A stretch of DNA of 64,000 bases from Wolbachia endosymbiont of Armadillidium arcangelii (GCF_040207875.1 NZ_CP157942.1:434001-498000), one strand, 5' to 3'; positions 46,022 to 55,970 are shown, counted from the stretch's first letter. A program made the numbers and translations. Notes: generated by a model from the sequence alone, not told the origin.

Positions 46022-47032
46022 ATGAAAACCATTTTAGCGGTTGAAACAAGTTGCGATGAAACTGCGGCAGCAATTGTAAATAGTAATAAGCAAGTTCTTG
46101 CTCACGAAATTCTTTCTCAGGCAGAGCATAAAAAATGCGGTGGGGTGATTCCTGAAGTAGCATCACGTGCTCATATGAAGCATTTAAGTGATCTAATAAA
46201 AAGTGCTATGGAAAAATCTAACCTTAACTTTTGTGATCTGAATGCAATTGCGGCAACATCAGGACCAGGGCTTATAGGTGGACTAATAATTGGTACAATG
46301 ATGGCTAAAGCAATTGCACATGTAGCACAAAAACCGTTCATTGCAGTTAATCACTTAGAAGCGCACGCATTAGTTGTTAGGCTACTGTATAAGGTTGAAT
46401 TTCCGTTTTTAGTCCTACTGATATCAGGTGGCCACTGTCAATTTTTAATTGCACAGGATGTAGGTAAATATATTAAACTTGGGGAAACACTCGATGATTC
46501 ACTGGGTGAAGCGTTTGATAAAGTTGCTAAGATGCTAGGCCTAAGCTATCCGGGAGGTCCATTGATTGAAGAGTTAGCTAAAAAAGGTGATGGTATGAGA
46601 TTTAAGCTGCCAAGAGCAATGATAAAACGCTCTGGATGTGACTTCTCATTTTCTGGAATTAAAACAGCAGTAAAAAACTTAGTGAAAGAGCTTGCAATGA
46701 GCAAGCAAGATGTTTGTGATGTGTGCGCCTCGTTTCAAGAGTGTATTAGCGACATATTAATCGATAGGGTCAAAAATGCGATTATTATTACTGTATCTTT
46801 AAATATTAAAATCAATGATTTTGTAATTACTGGTGGAGTTGCAGCAAATAATTTCCTGAAAGAGAGATTAAAAAAGCACATAGACTTGAACGTGCTTTCT
46901 CCTCCAAGCAATTTATGTACAGACAATGCAGTGATGATTGGATGGACAGGAATTGAAAGGTTACAGAGAAACTATGTAGACTCTCTTGACTTTGCACCAA
47001 GGCCAAAGTGGGAATTAGAAAAATATTACTAG
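46022..47032 (+). CDS. tsaD: tRNA N6-threonylcarbamoyladenosine synthase subunit TsaD
   Basis: TsaD transfers threonylcarbamoyl to A37 of ANN-decoding tRNAs. The 336-residue protein is complete, with the metal-binding HLEAHALV, ETSCDETAAAIV at the N-terminus, and PEVASRAHMKHL. LISGGHCQFL, GEAFDKVAKMLGLSYPGGP, FSFSGIKTAVKN and TGGVAANNFL are also present. Partner subunits are not in the window. Confidence 0.97.
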   Translation: MKTILAVETSCDETAAAIVNSNKQVLAHEILSQAEHKKCGGVIPEVASRAHMKHLSDLIKSAMEKSNLNFCDLNAIAATSGPGLIGGLIIGTMMAKAIAHVAQKPFIAVNHLEAHALVVRLLYKVEFPFLVLLISGGHCQFLIAQDVGKYIKLGETLDDSLGEAFDKVAKMLGLSYPGGPLIEELAKKGDGMRFKLPRAMIKRSGCDFSFSGIKTAVKNLVKELAMSKQDVCDVCASFQECISDILIDRVKNAIIITVSLNIKINDFVITGGVAANNFLKERLKKHIDLNVLSPPSNLCTDNAVMIGWTGIERLQRNYVDSLDFAPRPKWELEKYY

Positions 47033-47150
47033 CACAAAAAATTATCTATTATATAATGCGGCCGCTGGTGAATTTTTGTAGGCTTAAAAATTACAGTGGT
47101 ATCTACTAAAGCCTTATTCACTACCGGCATTATTATTTATGAGGTACAGT

Positions 47151-50100
47151 ATGTTCAAAAATAAATTTGACACAGTTACTAATGTTTTCAAAGCTAAATC
47201 TAGTACAAGCGCAAAGACACTCAGTTCAGGTTTATTTACTGCGGGAACCATTGGTATGGCCGGAGCAATTAGTGAGATAGACCTCTTATTACAAGGCAAT
47301 TCAGAAGATAAAGTCAATAAGCAAGACCTAATAATCATATATGATTATATTAATAAAGTAACTCAAGAAGAAAACTATAATATATATACTAATAATCTTG
47401 ATCATATAAAAAGCAGGATTTCAGCAGAAAATATAAGAGGTTTATTAGCTGAAAAATTTCGTCAAGATGGATGGAATATAACAAGTAATGATGGTTCTTC
47501 GCTATTAACAGTGGCTATTGAAAGAATTAGAGAAAGACGAAATAAAAACAGGGATTGTGATATTCATGTTCAAATAGCTGTATCTCTAATTCTTAATATG
47601 AAGAGAGAGTTGATTATAGGACTAGAGAATTTTGCAGACAGTAACGGTAAAACGCTTCTACATTACTTAGCCGAGTCGGGTAAAGAAGATGTTTTACTTT
47701 TTGTGATAGAAAGTTCTAATTTTGACATTAAAGAAGCAGTAAGGAGTGAAGATAGAGGTGGTAAAACACCACTACATTATGCGGCTAAATTTGGCAATGA
47801 AGAATGCTTTAAAACTCTCATGGAAAATGAGGCACATTTTACTAGTACTATCAATTATAAGAGTGAATTGCACTATGCTGCTAGAAGCGGAAGTTTTAGC
47901 CTCCTAGGGTATTTAGAAAAAGTACTTACAGCAAGAGGAATTTTTGATAGGGAGAGAATTAAAAAAGATAGATATGGAAATAACGCATTACACTTTGCTG
48001 CACAATCTGGGAATGCTGAGTGCATAAAGTTCTTCATCGATAATCGAGTAAAATTTTTAAACAATCAATATCATGAGAATCCTTTGCATAAAATTGCAGG
48101 TAACTCAGAAACTCAAGATTCAGAAACCCAAGATAATGCTATAAATTTTCTTATAGAGCATTCAAAATTGTTAGGTCAACTAAAAAGTGATATTAATCAA
48201 AAAGATGTAGATGGTAACACCCCATTGCATATAGCTGCACAGCATGGAAATAAACAATTAATAGAACTGTTTAGTAGATTAGGTGCAAAAATTGTTATGA
48301 ATAAGCAAGATAACACCCCCTTACATATTGCTATTATGCATGGTAATGCAGATTGTATAGAGCTATTTCATGAAAATAGAGAAGATATTCTTGAATCTAA
48401 AGGTGAGCATGGAAGAAATCTTGTACATTTGGCTGCAATGTACGGGCAGTTTGATTGTCTACATTTTTTACTCAATAAATTCCCTAATCATAATTTAAAC
48501 ACAAAGACAAGCAAAGGAAATACAGCATTACACTTAGCTCTGTTGAAAAGTACAGAGCTAGAGTCAAGAAAACAATGTGTAATTCTGTTAATAGATAGAG
48601 GTATGCAAGTAAATGAGAGTAATAATGAAGGAAGCACCCCTTTACATTTTGCTGCTCAACTCGTTGGTCTAGAGTTTTTGAGCGTGATAGAAGGAGAGTT
48701 AAAAAAACAGAAAATCGACGTTCACCAGGAGATTTTGCGTAAGAACCAAAGCGGTAACACAGCTTTTCATATGGCAGCGTGTGTTGGCAATAAATCATGC
48801 CTTGAGCACCTTTTCACTCTTATACAGGAAAAGGGAGTAAGAGAAATATTAAGTAAGGAGAATAAGGATGGACAAACTTTACTACACTTATCTATGTTAA
48901 GTGGAAGCATGGAATGCGTTGAGTATTTGATGCAAAAGAGCCAAATTGATATTTTTTCGGAGCAAAATACGCAAAAAAAGTTGCTATTTGCAGCTATTTT
49001 GAGCGGTAATAAGGAATGTCTTGAATTTTTAGCGGAGGAAAGCCTTGTAAATAGAAACATGGCTGATAGCATTGGAGTGTTATTTTCTTATAATGATGAA
49101 AATGACAATACACCGTTACACATGGCTGCTCTTGCCGACGGCATAGGATGTTCTCAGTATATTATTGAAAGTGTTTCTAAGTTGACTAGGCTGGATATTA
49201 GTAGCACGACAAAAATTCACCTACTCTTTAACACAAACATTCATGGGCTTACACCTCTACACTTAGCTGCTATGAGCCTTAATGCTGAGGTAATAAAATA
49301 TTTCATGAAAGATAATTATCCCTATGCTGAGAAAACGTTGAATATTTTATCTAAATCTGGAAGAACACCATTACACTACCTTGTAATGAATGATAATGAT
49401 TTTGAAAGAATTGTAGATGAGGATTTTAAACAAGATCGCTTCTTGAAAAGCATAGTTTTAGAAAAGCGTAAGCAGAATGAGCATTTCAGAGAGAAAGCTA
49501 TCAATGCCTTATTCTGCTTAACAATGAATGACACAAAGAAAGTTATAAGTGAGAAAATAGATTTTGATATAAAAGATAATGCAGGAAAAACAGCCCTAGA
49601 TTATTCTCTTGAACATAGCGATACAAGTATCTTGAGGTTATTTTTAGATGTTTTTTATGAAATAAAGAAGGACAGAAAAAGAAAATATGATAAATTTGAG
49701 ATAGATTATCAAGAGAAACAGGAAATGGTTTCACGCATCACTAACGTGCTTACACCAATAGCAAGTATTACTATTTCGTCTTGCGTTCTATTCGATCAGT
49801 CAGAATCTGAAGTGAAAAAATTTTTTACTTATATTTCTATTGCCTGTTCTTTAATATCACTTGTACTTTTCTTGTCTAATTTAGTAATTAGTCGTCGAAA
49901 AGAACCACTTAAGAATGACATAAAAAACTATACTGAAAAAATAGACGGAATTGAAGAGATAACAGGAAAATCAGCCGAGACAAAAGTAGAAGTCCATGAT
50001 TTGGAAGGATACAGTACAATAAGGAATGCAGAAGACATTTCAGAATTGAAAAGTACGCTTAATAATTTTATGAATGCAGTTGACTTAAAGAATAGAGACA

Positions 50101-50243
50101 AACCCAATATGCCTTCTCAAAAAATGAGCAGGCATGATAGCGTAGCACAATGTTCAGATAAGTCTTTAGCGAGCAGAAGAAATTCATCTTTTCTGAATGA
50201 TGTAACAAAAAAAGTTTGGTCAGTATGTAAGACGCAACAGTAG
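47151..50243 (+). CDS. Large ankyrin-repeat protein with C-terminal membrane hairpin
   Basis: I use the ATG at 47151 because GAGG at 47141-47144 sits six bases ahead of it. The ATG at 47139 is in frame but partly forms that site. The 1,030-residue protein carries about 17 ankyrin units from residue 162 to about 830, for example GKTPLHYAAKFGNEECFKTL, GNTPLHIAAQHGNKQLIELF and GLTPLHLAAMSLNAEVIKYF. Two hydrophobic spans follow at about 862-913 (TPIASITISSCVLF and YISIACSLISLVLFLSNLVI) and then a charged tail. Ankyrin repeats bind proteins, and such genes are typical effector candidates in this group. The next gene starts 13 bp downstream. Confidence 0.93.
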   Translation: MFKNKFDTVTNVFKAKSSTSAKTLSSGLFTAGTIGMAGAISEIDLLLQGNSEDKVNKQDLIIIYDYINKVTQEENYNIYTNNLDHIKSRISAENIRGLLAEKFRQDGWNITSNDGSSLLTVAIERIRERRNKNRDCDIHVQIAVSLILNMKRELIIGLENFADSNGKTLLHYLAESGKEDVLLFVIESSNFDIKEAVRSEDRGGKTPLHYAAKFGNEECFKTLMENEAHFTSTINYKSELHYAARSGSFSLLGYLEKVLTARGIFDRERIKKDRYGNNALHFAAQSGNAECIKFFIDNRVKFLNNQYHENPLHKIAGNSETQDSETQDNAINFLIEHSKLLGQLKSDINQKDVDGNTPLHIAAQHGNKQLIELFSRLGAKIVMNKQDNTPLHIAIMHGNADCIELFHENREDILESKGEHGRNLVHLAAMYGQFDCLHFLLNKFPNHNLNTKTSKGNTALHLALLKSTELESRKQCVILLIDRGMQVNESNNEGSTPLHFAAQLVGLEFLSVIEGELKKQKIDVHQEILRKNQSGNTAFHMAACVGNKSCLEHLFTLIQEKGVREILSKENKDGQTLLHLSMLSGSMECVEYLMQKSQIDIFSEQNTQKKLLFAAILSGNKECLEFLAEESLVNRNMADSIGVLFSYNDENDNTPLHMAALADGIGCSQYIIESVSKLTRLDISSTTKIHLLFNTNIHGLTPLHLAAMSLNAEVIKYFMKDNYPYAEKTLNILSKSGRTPLHYLVMNDNDFERIVDEDFKQDRFLKSIVLEKRKQNEHFREKAINALFCLTMNDTKKVISEKIDFDIKDNAGKTALDYSLEHSDTSILRLFLDVFYEIKKDRKRKYDKFEIDYQEKQEMVSRITNVLTPIASITISSCVLFDQSESEVKKFFTYISIACSLISLVLFLSNLVISRRKEPLKNDIKNYTEKIDGIEEITGKSAETKVEVHDLEGYSTIRNAEDISELKSTLNNFMNAVDLKNRDKPNMPSQKMSRHDSVAQCSDKSLASRRNSSFLNDVTKKVWSVCKTQQ

Positions 50244-50256
50244 AGTACAAGATACA

Positions 50257-51111
50257 ATGGACAGATGTGATAGTGCGTCATGTTTAATTACTATAGAAGA
50301 ACATTCAAAAAGTAAACAAGAAGCTTCGCAAAGCAAATTAAAGGCTGTGATAAACAAGCTAAGAGCAGCTAATGTTTTTAGGAAGAAGGAAAATGTGGTT
50401 GATACATCAAGCTTATCAGAAAGTGCTGCAAAAAGGGATGAAGAAGAGTATGGGTTAATAAAGCGGTTTGCTGATACCCATGAGTACTCAATATTTTCGA
50501 TTCCTCCAAATTGCTCAACCTCAGGAGAAGAGTTTGGTACCACTGATAGAGCAGCGCGTCGTGTGAGTTATGGTAGTGTAAATAAGCTACCTCCTGTGAG
50601 CGAGGATGGAGCTAGTAAATTTCCGTCTGCAACACTTTCTAGCCCTGGGGCGGTTACCATTAAAGAAGCAGACTTTTTTGAAGTGGAATATAGGCCAAGG
50701 GTGCAATCAAATCCGTCTTATATGACGAAAAAAAAGTTCGTAGGTAAATTACCAAAATCTAAGACATCTTTTGATTGTATAGGAAAGGGAAGGGACTCAG
50801 TATTTTCAACTTTTTCTAATCCAAATTGCTCAACCTCTATAAGAGAAGAGTTTAGTACTGCTGGTACAGGTAATAGAACAGTTCATCGTATGAGTTATGT
50901 TAGTGCAAATAAGCTATTTTCTGTGAGCGAGGAAGAAGTTCCACGCACAACGCTTTCTAGTTCTGTAGCGGAGGTTGCTATTAAGGAAGCAGACCGTTTT
51001 CAAGAGGAATATGGTAGATCAAGAACGTATTCAAGTCCAGCTTCTATGAGCAGAAGAGAAACTGCACGTAGAGTATTGAAATCTAGAATATCTTCTGATT
51101 ATAGACTTTGA
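50257..51111 (+). CDS. Unknown protein with two internal duplicated blocks
   Basis: The 284-residue protein has no recognised family. Two blocks of about 100 residues are related. Each has NCSTS...EEF, then RVSYGSVNKLPPVSE or RMSYVSANKLFSVSEEE, then TLSS...IKEAD, and finally SYMTKKK or ASMSRRE. The sequence is Ser/Thr/Glu/Lys-rich and probably disordered, without signal peptide. It begins 13 bp after the ankyrin gene, so the two are very likely co-transcribed and may be host-directed. Confidence 0.72.
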   Translation: MDRCDSASCLITIEEHSKSKQEASQSKLKAVINKLRAANVFRKKENVVDTSSLSESAAKRDEEEYGLIKRFADTHEYSIFSIPPNCSTSGEEFGTTDRAARRVSYGSVNKLPPVSEDGASKFPSATLSSPGAVTIKEADFFEVEYRPRVQSNPSYMTKKKFVGKLPKSKTSFDCIGKGRDSVFSTFSNPNCSTSIREEFSTAGTGNRTVHRMSYVSANKLFSVSEEEVPRTTLSSSVAEVAIKEADRFQEEYGRSRTYSSPASMSRRETARRVLKSRISSDYRL

Positions 51112-51356
51112 CCAAGATCGGAGGAATAGCAGACATTCTAGTGAATCATTGCTAGGTAGTAGATAAAGAAATAATTGGCAAGGCTATCATCGTATAGTAA
51201 AAATGAATTTGATAGTCTTGCTAAACTTCCATAAGAAAGTTTATATTTGCATATGTTAATATTTTATTATATTAATGATAGGGTAAGGCAATAGCTATTA
51301 ATACTTTCGAAATAAAAATTATATATGGTGCATACAGTTAAGTTAAAAGGAAGATT

Positions 51357-53102
51357 GTGGAAATCGCTCCATCAATAAAAAAGGAATTAAAACAAAGTAT
51401 ACTATATACTTGTCTAGAGAAGTGCAAGAGTGCGTTTTGGTTCATTTTCTGGTTTAGCTCAGGGATTAATGCGTTAATGTTATTTTTGCCACTTTACACC
51501 TCTCAGGTACTTGATCGAGTGATATCGAGCGAGAGTGTATCAACACTAGTTATGCTAACGATTATTACTTTATCTGCGTTTGCATGCTCTGCAATGCTTG
51601 AAACTTGTCGATATTTAGCCATGGCAAAAATTGGCGACTGGATTGATAAAACCGCGACACCAGATTTGATAGTAAGGTCAATCAGATTAACATCAGTGCA
51701 AAGCTCAACTTCCAGTGGTGAAGCAATACGTGACCTTGGGGTAATAAAAAATTTCATTACAGGAAATGGTATATTTTCACTGTTTGATACTCCATGGTCG
51801 TTAATTTACCTTGTTGTCATCTTTATGATACATACCTCTACAGGATTTATAGCTATTGCAGGAATCATTATACTAGTTTCAATGGCAATATGGAATGAAC
51901 TTGCTACTAAGCGTATATTGAGAGAAACCAATGAAGAAACTATACGCAATATTAATGCTATAGATGTTGCAACAAGAAATGCAGAGGTGGTTGAGGCTAT
52001 GGGTATGTCAGAATTTATAGTTTCTGATTGGTGTAAACGAAATGATCAAAATCGTGCAATGCAAATTACAGCACAGAATCGTTCTAATGTAATTACTGGG
52101 ATTACTAAGTTTTTACGCTCAACTCTCCAAATTTCAGTAATTGGAACAGGTGCATTACTTGCAATCACAGCTCACAAAACTGCCGGTAGCATTATTGCTG
52201 CCTCGATTTTAATGGGTAGAGTATTGGCTCCATTTGATGCAGCAGTTCACACTTGGAAATTTTTAAATCAAGCCAGAATGTCATATGAGAGGCTGCAAAG
52301 ACTTATACTAACATCACCAAAAAGAGAACAAACTATGTCTCTACCAGAGCCTGAAGGGAAGTTGGAATTTGATAGGGTATTTTTTACTCCTTATGGGAGT
52401 AATAAGCCAACAGTAAAAGGAATATCATTTGTAATAGAACCAGGGGATGTAGTTGGTGTTATTGGTGCGAGTGCTTCTGGTAAGTCGACCATTGCAAAAC
52501 TAACCGTTGGTGTGTGGAAACCCATATCAGGTGTAGTCAGACTAGATGGCGCTGATGTATATACTTGGAATCGAGAGAACTTTGGTAATTATGTTGGTTA
52601 CTTACCTCAAGATATTGAGTTATTTAACACGAGCGTTAAAGCTAATATTGCTCGCATGAGACCAGATCCAAATCCTGAAGAAATAATCAAAGCAGCAAAA
52701 ACTGCAGGAATACATGAATTAATACTAAGCCTGCCAAATGGATATGATACAACAATAGGAGGACCTGGAGGAGTAACGCTCTCTGGTGGCCAAAAACAGC
52801 TTCTTGGACTTGCCAGAGCTTTTTATGGTAATACTAAGCTTTTAGTGCTTGATGAGCCGAATGCTAACTTAGATAGTAATGGAGAGGCGCGTTTGATTAA
52901 TGCAATCAATGTTGCAAGAGAACAAAATACTACCACTGTTATCATCACTCATAAGCTACCGTTACTATCCGTGGTTGATAAAGTGATTATCATGTCAGAT
53001 GGTGTTATTTACGCTATGGGACCAAAAGATGAGATCTTGAGCAGATTAGTTGCTCCATCACCAGATACCACAGAAGATAAACGTTCTTCAGCTAGTGGTT
53101 AA
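51357..53102 (+). CDS. Type I secretion system ABC permease/ATPase (PrtD-like)
   Basis: The 581-residue protein has a membrane domain (about residues 25-300) without an N-terminal peptidase domain. A nucleotide-binding domain follows with Walker A GASASGKST, signature LSGGQKQ, Walker B LLVLDEPNANLD and switch IITHKL. The DEPNANLD form and the overall length fit the PrtD/AprD branch that exports unprocessed C-terminal-signal proteins. The start is a GTG at 51357 behind AAGGA. HlyD- and TolC-type partners are not in the window. Neighbours on both sides are unknown repeat proteins, which may be substrates, but there is no direct evidence. Confidence 0.92.
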   Translation: MEIAPSIKKELKQSILYTCLEKCKSAFWFIFWFSSGINALMLFLPLYTSQVLDRVISSESVSTLVMLTIITLSAFACSAMLETCRYLAMAKIGDWIDKTATPDLIVRSIRLTSVQSSTSSGEAIRDLGVIKNFITGNGIFSLFDTPWSLIYLVVIFMIHTSTGFIAIAGIIILVSMAIWNELATKRILRETNEETIRNINAIDVATRNAEVVEAMGMSEFIVSDWCKRNDQNRAMQITAQNRSNVITGITKFLRSTLQISVIGTGALLAITAHKTAGSIIAASILMGRVLAPFDAAVHTWKFLNQARMSYERLQRLILTSPKREQTMSLPEPEGKLEFDRVFFTPYGSNKPTVKGISFVIEPGDVVGVIGASASGKSTIAKLTVGVWKPISGVVRLDGADVYTWNRENFGNYVGYLPQDIELFNTSVKANIARMRPDPNPEEIIKAAKTAGIHELILSLPNGYDTTIGGPGGVTLSGGQKQLLGLARAFYGNTKLLVLDEPNANLDSNGEARLINAINVAREQNTTTVIITHKLPLLSVVDKVIIMSDGVIYAMGPKDEILSRLVAPSPDTTEDKRSSASG

Positions 53103-53106
53103 AAAG

Positions 53107-53129
53107 AGGGAAGTATTTGATACTTCCCT
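53107..53129 (+). terminator. Hairpin terminator after the secretion ATPase
   Basis: AGGGAAGTAT (53107-53116) pairs perfectly with ATACTTCCCT (53120-53129) around TTG, five bases past the stop codon. Confidence 0.8.
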
Positions 53130-53236
53130 TTACCTTATAATGTACTATATGTACAGTTTATGACAGTGTTGTCCCAGTGTACTGATACTATATTCGATTT
53201 TCTTAAGCAATTGTTATGCAAAAAATCCAATAACGA

Positions 53237-54496
53237 TTAACCGCGGAATCTATTCACTAATTCCTTCACATTGACCTTAGACATTTCTGATGTAGGCTCT
53301 TGTTTATATGAAATATCAGATTTGCGGAACCTATTTGCTAATTCCCTCACATTGACCTTAGACATTTCTGATGTAGGCTCTTGTTTATATGAAATATCAG
53401 ATTTGCGGAACCTATTTGCTAATTCCCTCACATTGACCTTAGACATTTTTGATGTAGGCTCTTGTTTATATGAATCATCAAGTCTGATATCTTTTTTATC
53501 ATTACCTTTGGTAATAGAACACACTACAGTATCAGCCTTCGTATGCTTAACATTTAGATCTTGTTGAAATCCATGCTTTCTCTCCATCTTTGCTTCAAGC
53601 TCATTGCCATCGCGTGTTACCATGCACTTTTCTGCGATTGAGTAAGCAGAAGTTATGTTGCCGTGCATTTCAGCATTATTGTGCAACAACGGATATCTTG
53701 GACTAAAACGCTTTTTACCTTGATAGATTGGATTCCAATCAAGAGGATTGTAAGCTTTTGTGCTAACCTCAACCTTTTGATCGTCTTGCTGCTTAGGAGA
53801 AAAACCAAGATTTTCTCTTTCTGCTTTGCTTGATGTTTTAAGGAATTTTACAGTCTCTAGTTCATCTGTAGTTGTTGCTTGACTTTTTTCTGGTGTTAGA
53901 CATGGAGTAGAATCATTTATTCCTCCAAAGAACATATCGTCAACAGTTGCTTGTACTGGAGGACTTTTCTTATCCTGTTCGAATGTGTCATCAACATTTT
54001 TGTACACTGGCTCGTAGTATACTGGCATAGTTTCCATCAGTGTCTTAAAAGGGTTTGACTCTTTTGCTTCTCTTTCCTTTTGCATCATGTATTCAGAAAG
54101 AGTAGGCCGATGTTCAGCTGGAGTAATATGGTACTCTGAAGTAACTTTCTTCTTCGCAATGCTAAGCTCTGGAGCAACAAAATTAGCCTTCTTTCTTGCA
54201 TTCAATTCATTTAATCCGCTTCCAACATTATTTTTTCTTGTTGTGGTATGAATAACACCTGGAACTTTCAAAATAGTTGTTGATGCTTCGCTTCTTTGCG
54301 GCGTTAGACATGGAGTGGAGTTACTTACTTCCCAGGATATATCATCAACTGTTGTTTGTACTGGAGAACTTTTCTTATCCTGCTCGGATGTGTCAAAAAG
54401 CACTGGTATAGTTTTCCTCATTGTCTTTAAAATGTCAGCCAAACTAGGCTTCTTTGCATTAGATATACTGCGTTGTTGTCTTTCTTGATTAGTCAT
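53237..54496 (-). CDS. Unknown protein with 27-residue C-terminal repeats
   Basis: The 419-residue protein matches no family I know. The C-terminus has three repeats of 27 residues (SYKQEPTSEMSKVNVRELAN, then RFRKSDI). Upstream, two longer blocks are also related: each contains EQDKKS-PPVQ-TVDD..., then STPCLTP and SEAST or SQATT, preceded by an IPVLFDT or MPVYYEP phrase. The composition is polar and disordered, with few hydrophobic stretches and no N-terminal signal peptide. It is convergent with the secretion ATPase. An effector role is plausible but unproven. Confidence 0.75.
   Translation of the reverse strand: MTNQERQQRSISNAKKPSLADILKTMRKTIPVLFDTSEQDKKSSPVQTTVDDISWEVSNSTPCLTPQRSEASTTILKVPGVIHTTTRKNNVGSGLNELNARKKANFVAPELSIAKKKVTSEYHITPAEHRPTLSEYMMQKEREAKESNPFKTLMETMPVYYEPVYKNVDDTFEQDKKSPPVQATVDDMFFGGINDSTPCLTPEKSQATTTDELETVKFLKTSSKAERENLGFSPKQQDDQKVEVSTKAYNPLDWNPIYQGKKRFSPRYPLLHNNAEMHGNITSAYSIAEKCMVTRDGNELEAKMERKHGFQQDLNVKHTKADTVVCSITKGNDKKDIRLDDSYKQEPTSKMSKVNVRELANRFRKSDISYKQEPTSEMSKVNVRELANRFRKSDISYKQEPTSEMSKVNVKELVNRFRG
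53243..53485 (-). repeat. 81-bp tandem repeat, three copies
   Basis: Units begin at 53243, 53324 and 53405 and differ by only a few bases. Two are almost identical, which indicates a recent in-frame expansion. Confidence 0.9.
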
Positions 54497-54577
54497 ATTT
54501 TTACCTCTAAACCTATTAACTAATAAAAGTATAAATCAAGAGATATTAATTTTATTATAATAATAATGCTAACAAGG

Positions 54578-55897
54578 CTAAAGAAGCATTACCGTAGGGT
54601 TTTCTATATAGTGTTTAAAGGCATTTAAAAATTTTGCTCCGAGTGCTCCATCAACTGCTCTATGATCAACAGAGAGAGTAACTGTCATTATTTCTGCTAT
54701 CTCTATTTTTTCACCTATGACAACCGGCTGTTTTTTAGATGCGCCAACAGCCATAATGCAAGACTGTGGCGGATTGATTATAGCGCTAAAAGTTTTTATA
54801 CCAAACATACCTAAGTTGGAAATAGTAAACCCTCCTCCTTGAAATTCTTCAGGCTTTAATTTTCCAGATCTTGCCCTACTTACTAAATCTTTCACTTCTT
54901 TTGATATAGATAAAATACCTTTTTTATCAGCATTTTTCACTATAGGAGTAATCAATCCACCCTCAAGCGCTACAGCAATTGAGATATCTATATTTGAGTA
55001 TTTTACTATCTTATTATCTATCCATGACGAGTTTATATCAGGAATTTTTTTCATGCTGAAAGCCACAGCTTTTATAATTAGGTCATTAATTGTTACTTTA
55101 TTGTTTTCATTCGCTGAATTAACTTCATTTTTGAGCGATACTAGCTTATCGACGTAGCAGTCTATAGTTAAATAAAAGTGTGGAATATTTTGCTTAGATT
55201 CAACTAGGCGCTGCGCTATCACCTGGCGCATGCTGCTTACTTCAATTATTGTATTTTCCTCATATCTCTCATAATTTTTAGTTTGATCTAGACATTCTAA
55301 TATATCAGCCTTGATAATACGACCATATGGACCTGTACCCTTTAATCGCTTTATATCAACATTTTCATTTTGAGCTATTTTCTTAGCTAAAGGGCTTATT
55401 TTTGTTCTACCTTCAGCATAACCTTCTGTCATCCCAGTGCTTGACACTGGGATCCATACTTCTTGATTCCTAGATTCCAGCGTCACGCGCTGGAATGACA
55501 CCGGAGAGTGCCCCGTTGGCTTTTCGTTTAAATCTTGGTGTTTTGATTTTTGATTATCAACAGCACTTTCTATCACTTTTTTTATTTCCTTTTCAACCAC
55601 ATTATTGGTGGAAGTTGAGGTATAGTTGTTAAGTGCACTTTCATCTTCTCCTTCTTCTAACATTAGAGCTATCGGTTGATTTACAGGCACGCCACTTGCT
55701 CCTTCTGACACTAAAATTTTTGCTAAAATTCCTTCATCGATAGACTCAAACTCCATTATGGCTTTATCAGTTTCGATTTCGGCGATAACATCACCTACTT
55801 CAACTTTATCTTGTTCTTTTTTACACCACTTTACAATTTTTCCTCCAATTTTACTCATTGTAGGGGAAAGAGCAGGCATCAATATTTCTATAGGCAT
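54578..55897 (-). CDS. pdhC: Pyruvate dehydrogenase E2 (dihydrolipoamide acetyltransferase)
   Basis: E2 carries acetyl groups between the E1 and E3 parts of the pyruvate dehydrogenase complex. The 439-residue protein has one lipoyl domain (residues 1-80, with the lipoylated Lys in IETDKAIMEFES). A linker follows, then the E3-binding domain (KISPLAKKIAQNENVDIKRLKGTGPYGRI), and the catalytic domain with DHRAVDGALGAKFL at the end. The linker contains about 25 residues encoded by a palindromic element (55427-55500), including VSFQRVTLESRNQEVWIPVS. The element keeps the frame open. The start codon ATG at 55897 fits the family start (MPIEILMPALSPTM). Confidence 0.96.
   Translation of the reverse strand: MPIEILMPALSPTMSKIGGKIVKWCKKEQDKVEVGDVIAEIETDKAIMEFESIDEGILAKILVSEGASGVPVNQPIALMLEEGEDESALNNYTSTSTNNVVEKEIKKVIESAVDNQKSKHQDLNEKPTGHSPVSFQRVTLESRNQEVWIPVSSTGMTEGYAEGRTKISPLAKKIAQNENVDIKRLKGTGPYGRIIKADILECLDQTKNYERYEENTIIEVSSMRQVIAQRLVESKQNIPHFYLTIDCYVDKLVSLKNEVNSANENNKVTINDLIIKAVAFSMKKIPDINSSWIDNKIVKYSNIDISIAVALEGGLITPIVKNADKKGILSISKEVKDLVSRARSGKLKPEEFQGGGFTISNLGMFGIKTFSAIINPPQSCIMAVGASKKQPVVIGEKIEIAEIMTVTLSVDHRAVDGALGAKFLNAFKHYIENPTVMLL
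55427..55500. repeat. Palindromic element inserted in frame in pdhC
   Basis: The 74-bp unit starts TGTCAT and ends ATGACA. It holds two hairpins: ATCCCAGTG/CACTGGGAT (55431-55453) and ATTCCAGCG/CGCTGGAAT (55474-55496). Both halves recur separately in intergenic DNA (14144 and 25660 regions). Confidence 0.85.
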
Positions 55898-55970
55898 TTA
55901 TTATATATTAAAAGATCTATTCAATTTTTAATTTACTCTTTATCCTATGTCAATCTAATCGTAATTTGTA

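Noticed and set aside
53271..53567. A 98-codon plus-strand frame with a repeated LTLDISDVGSCLYEI phrase
   Set aside because: It is the antisense of the 81-bp coding repeats of the gene on the minus strand.
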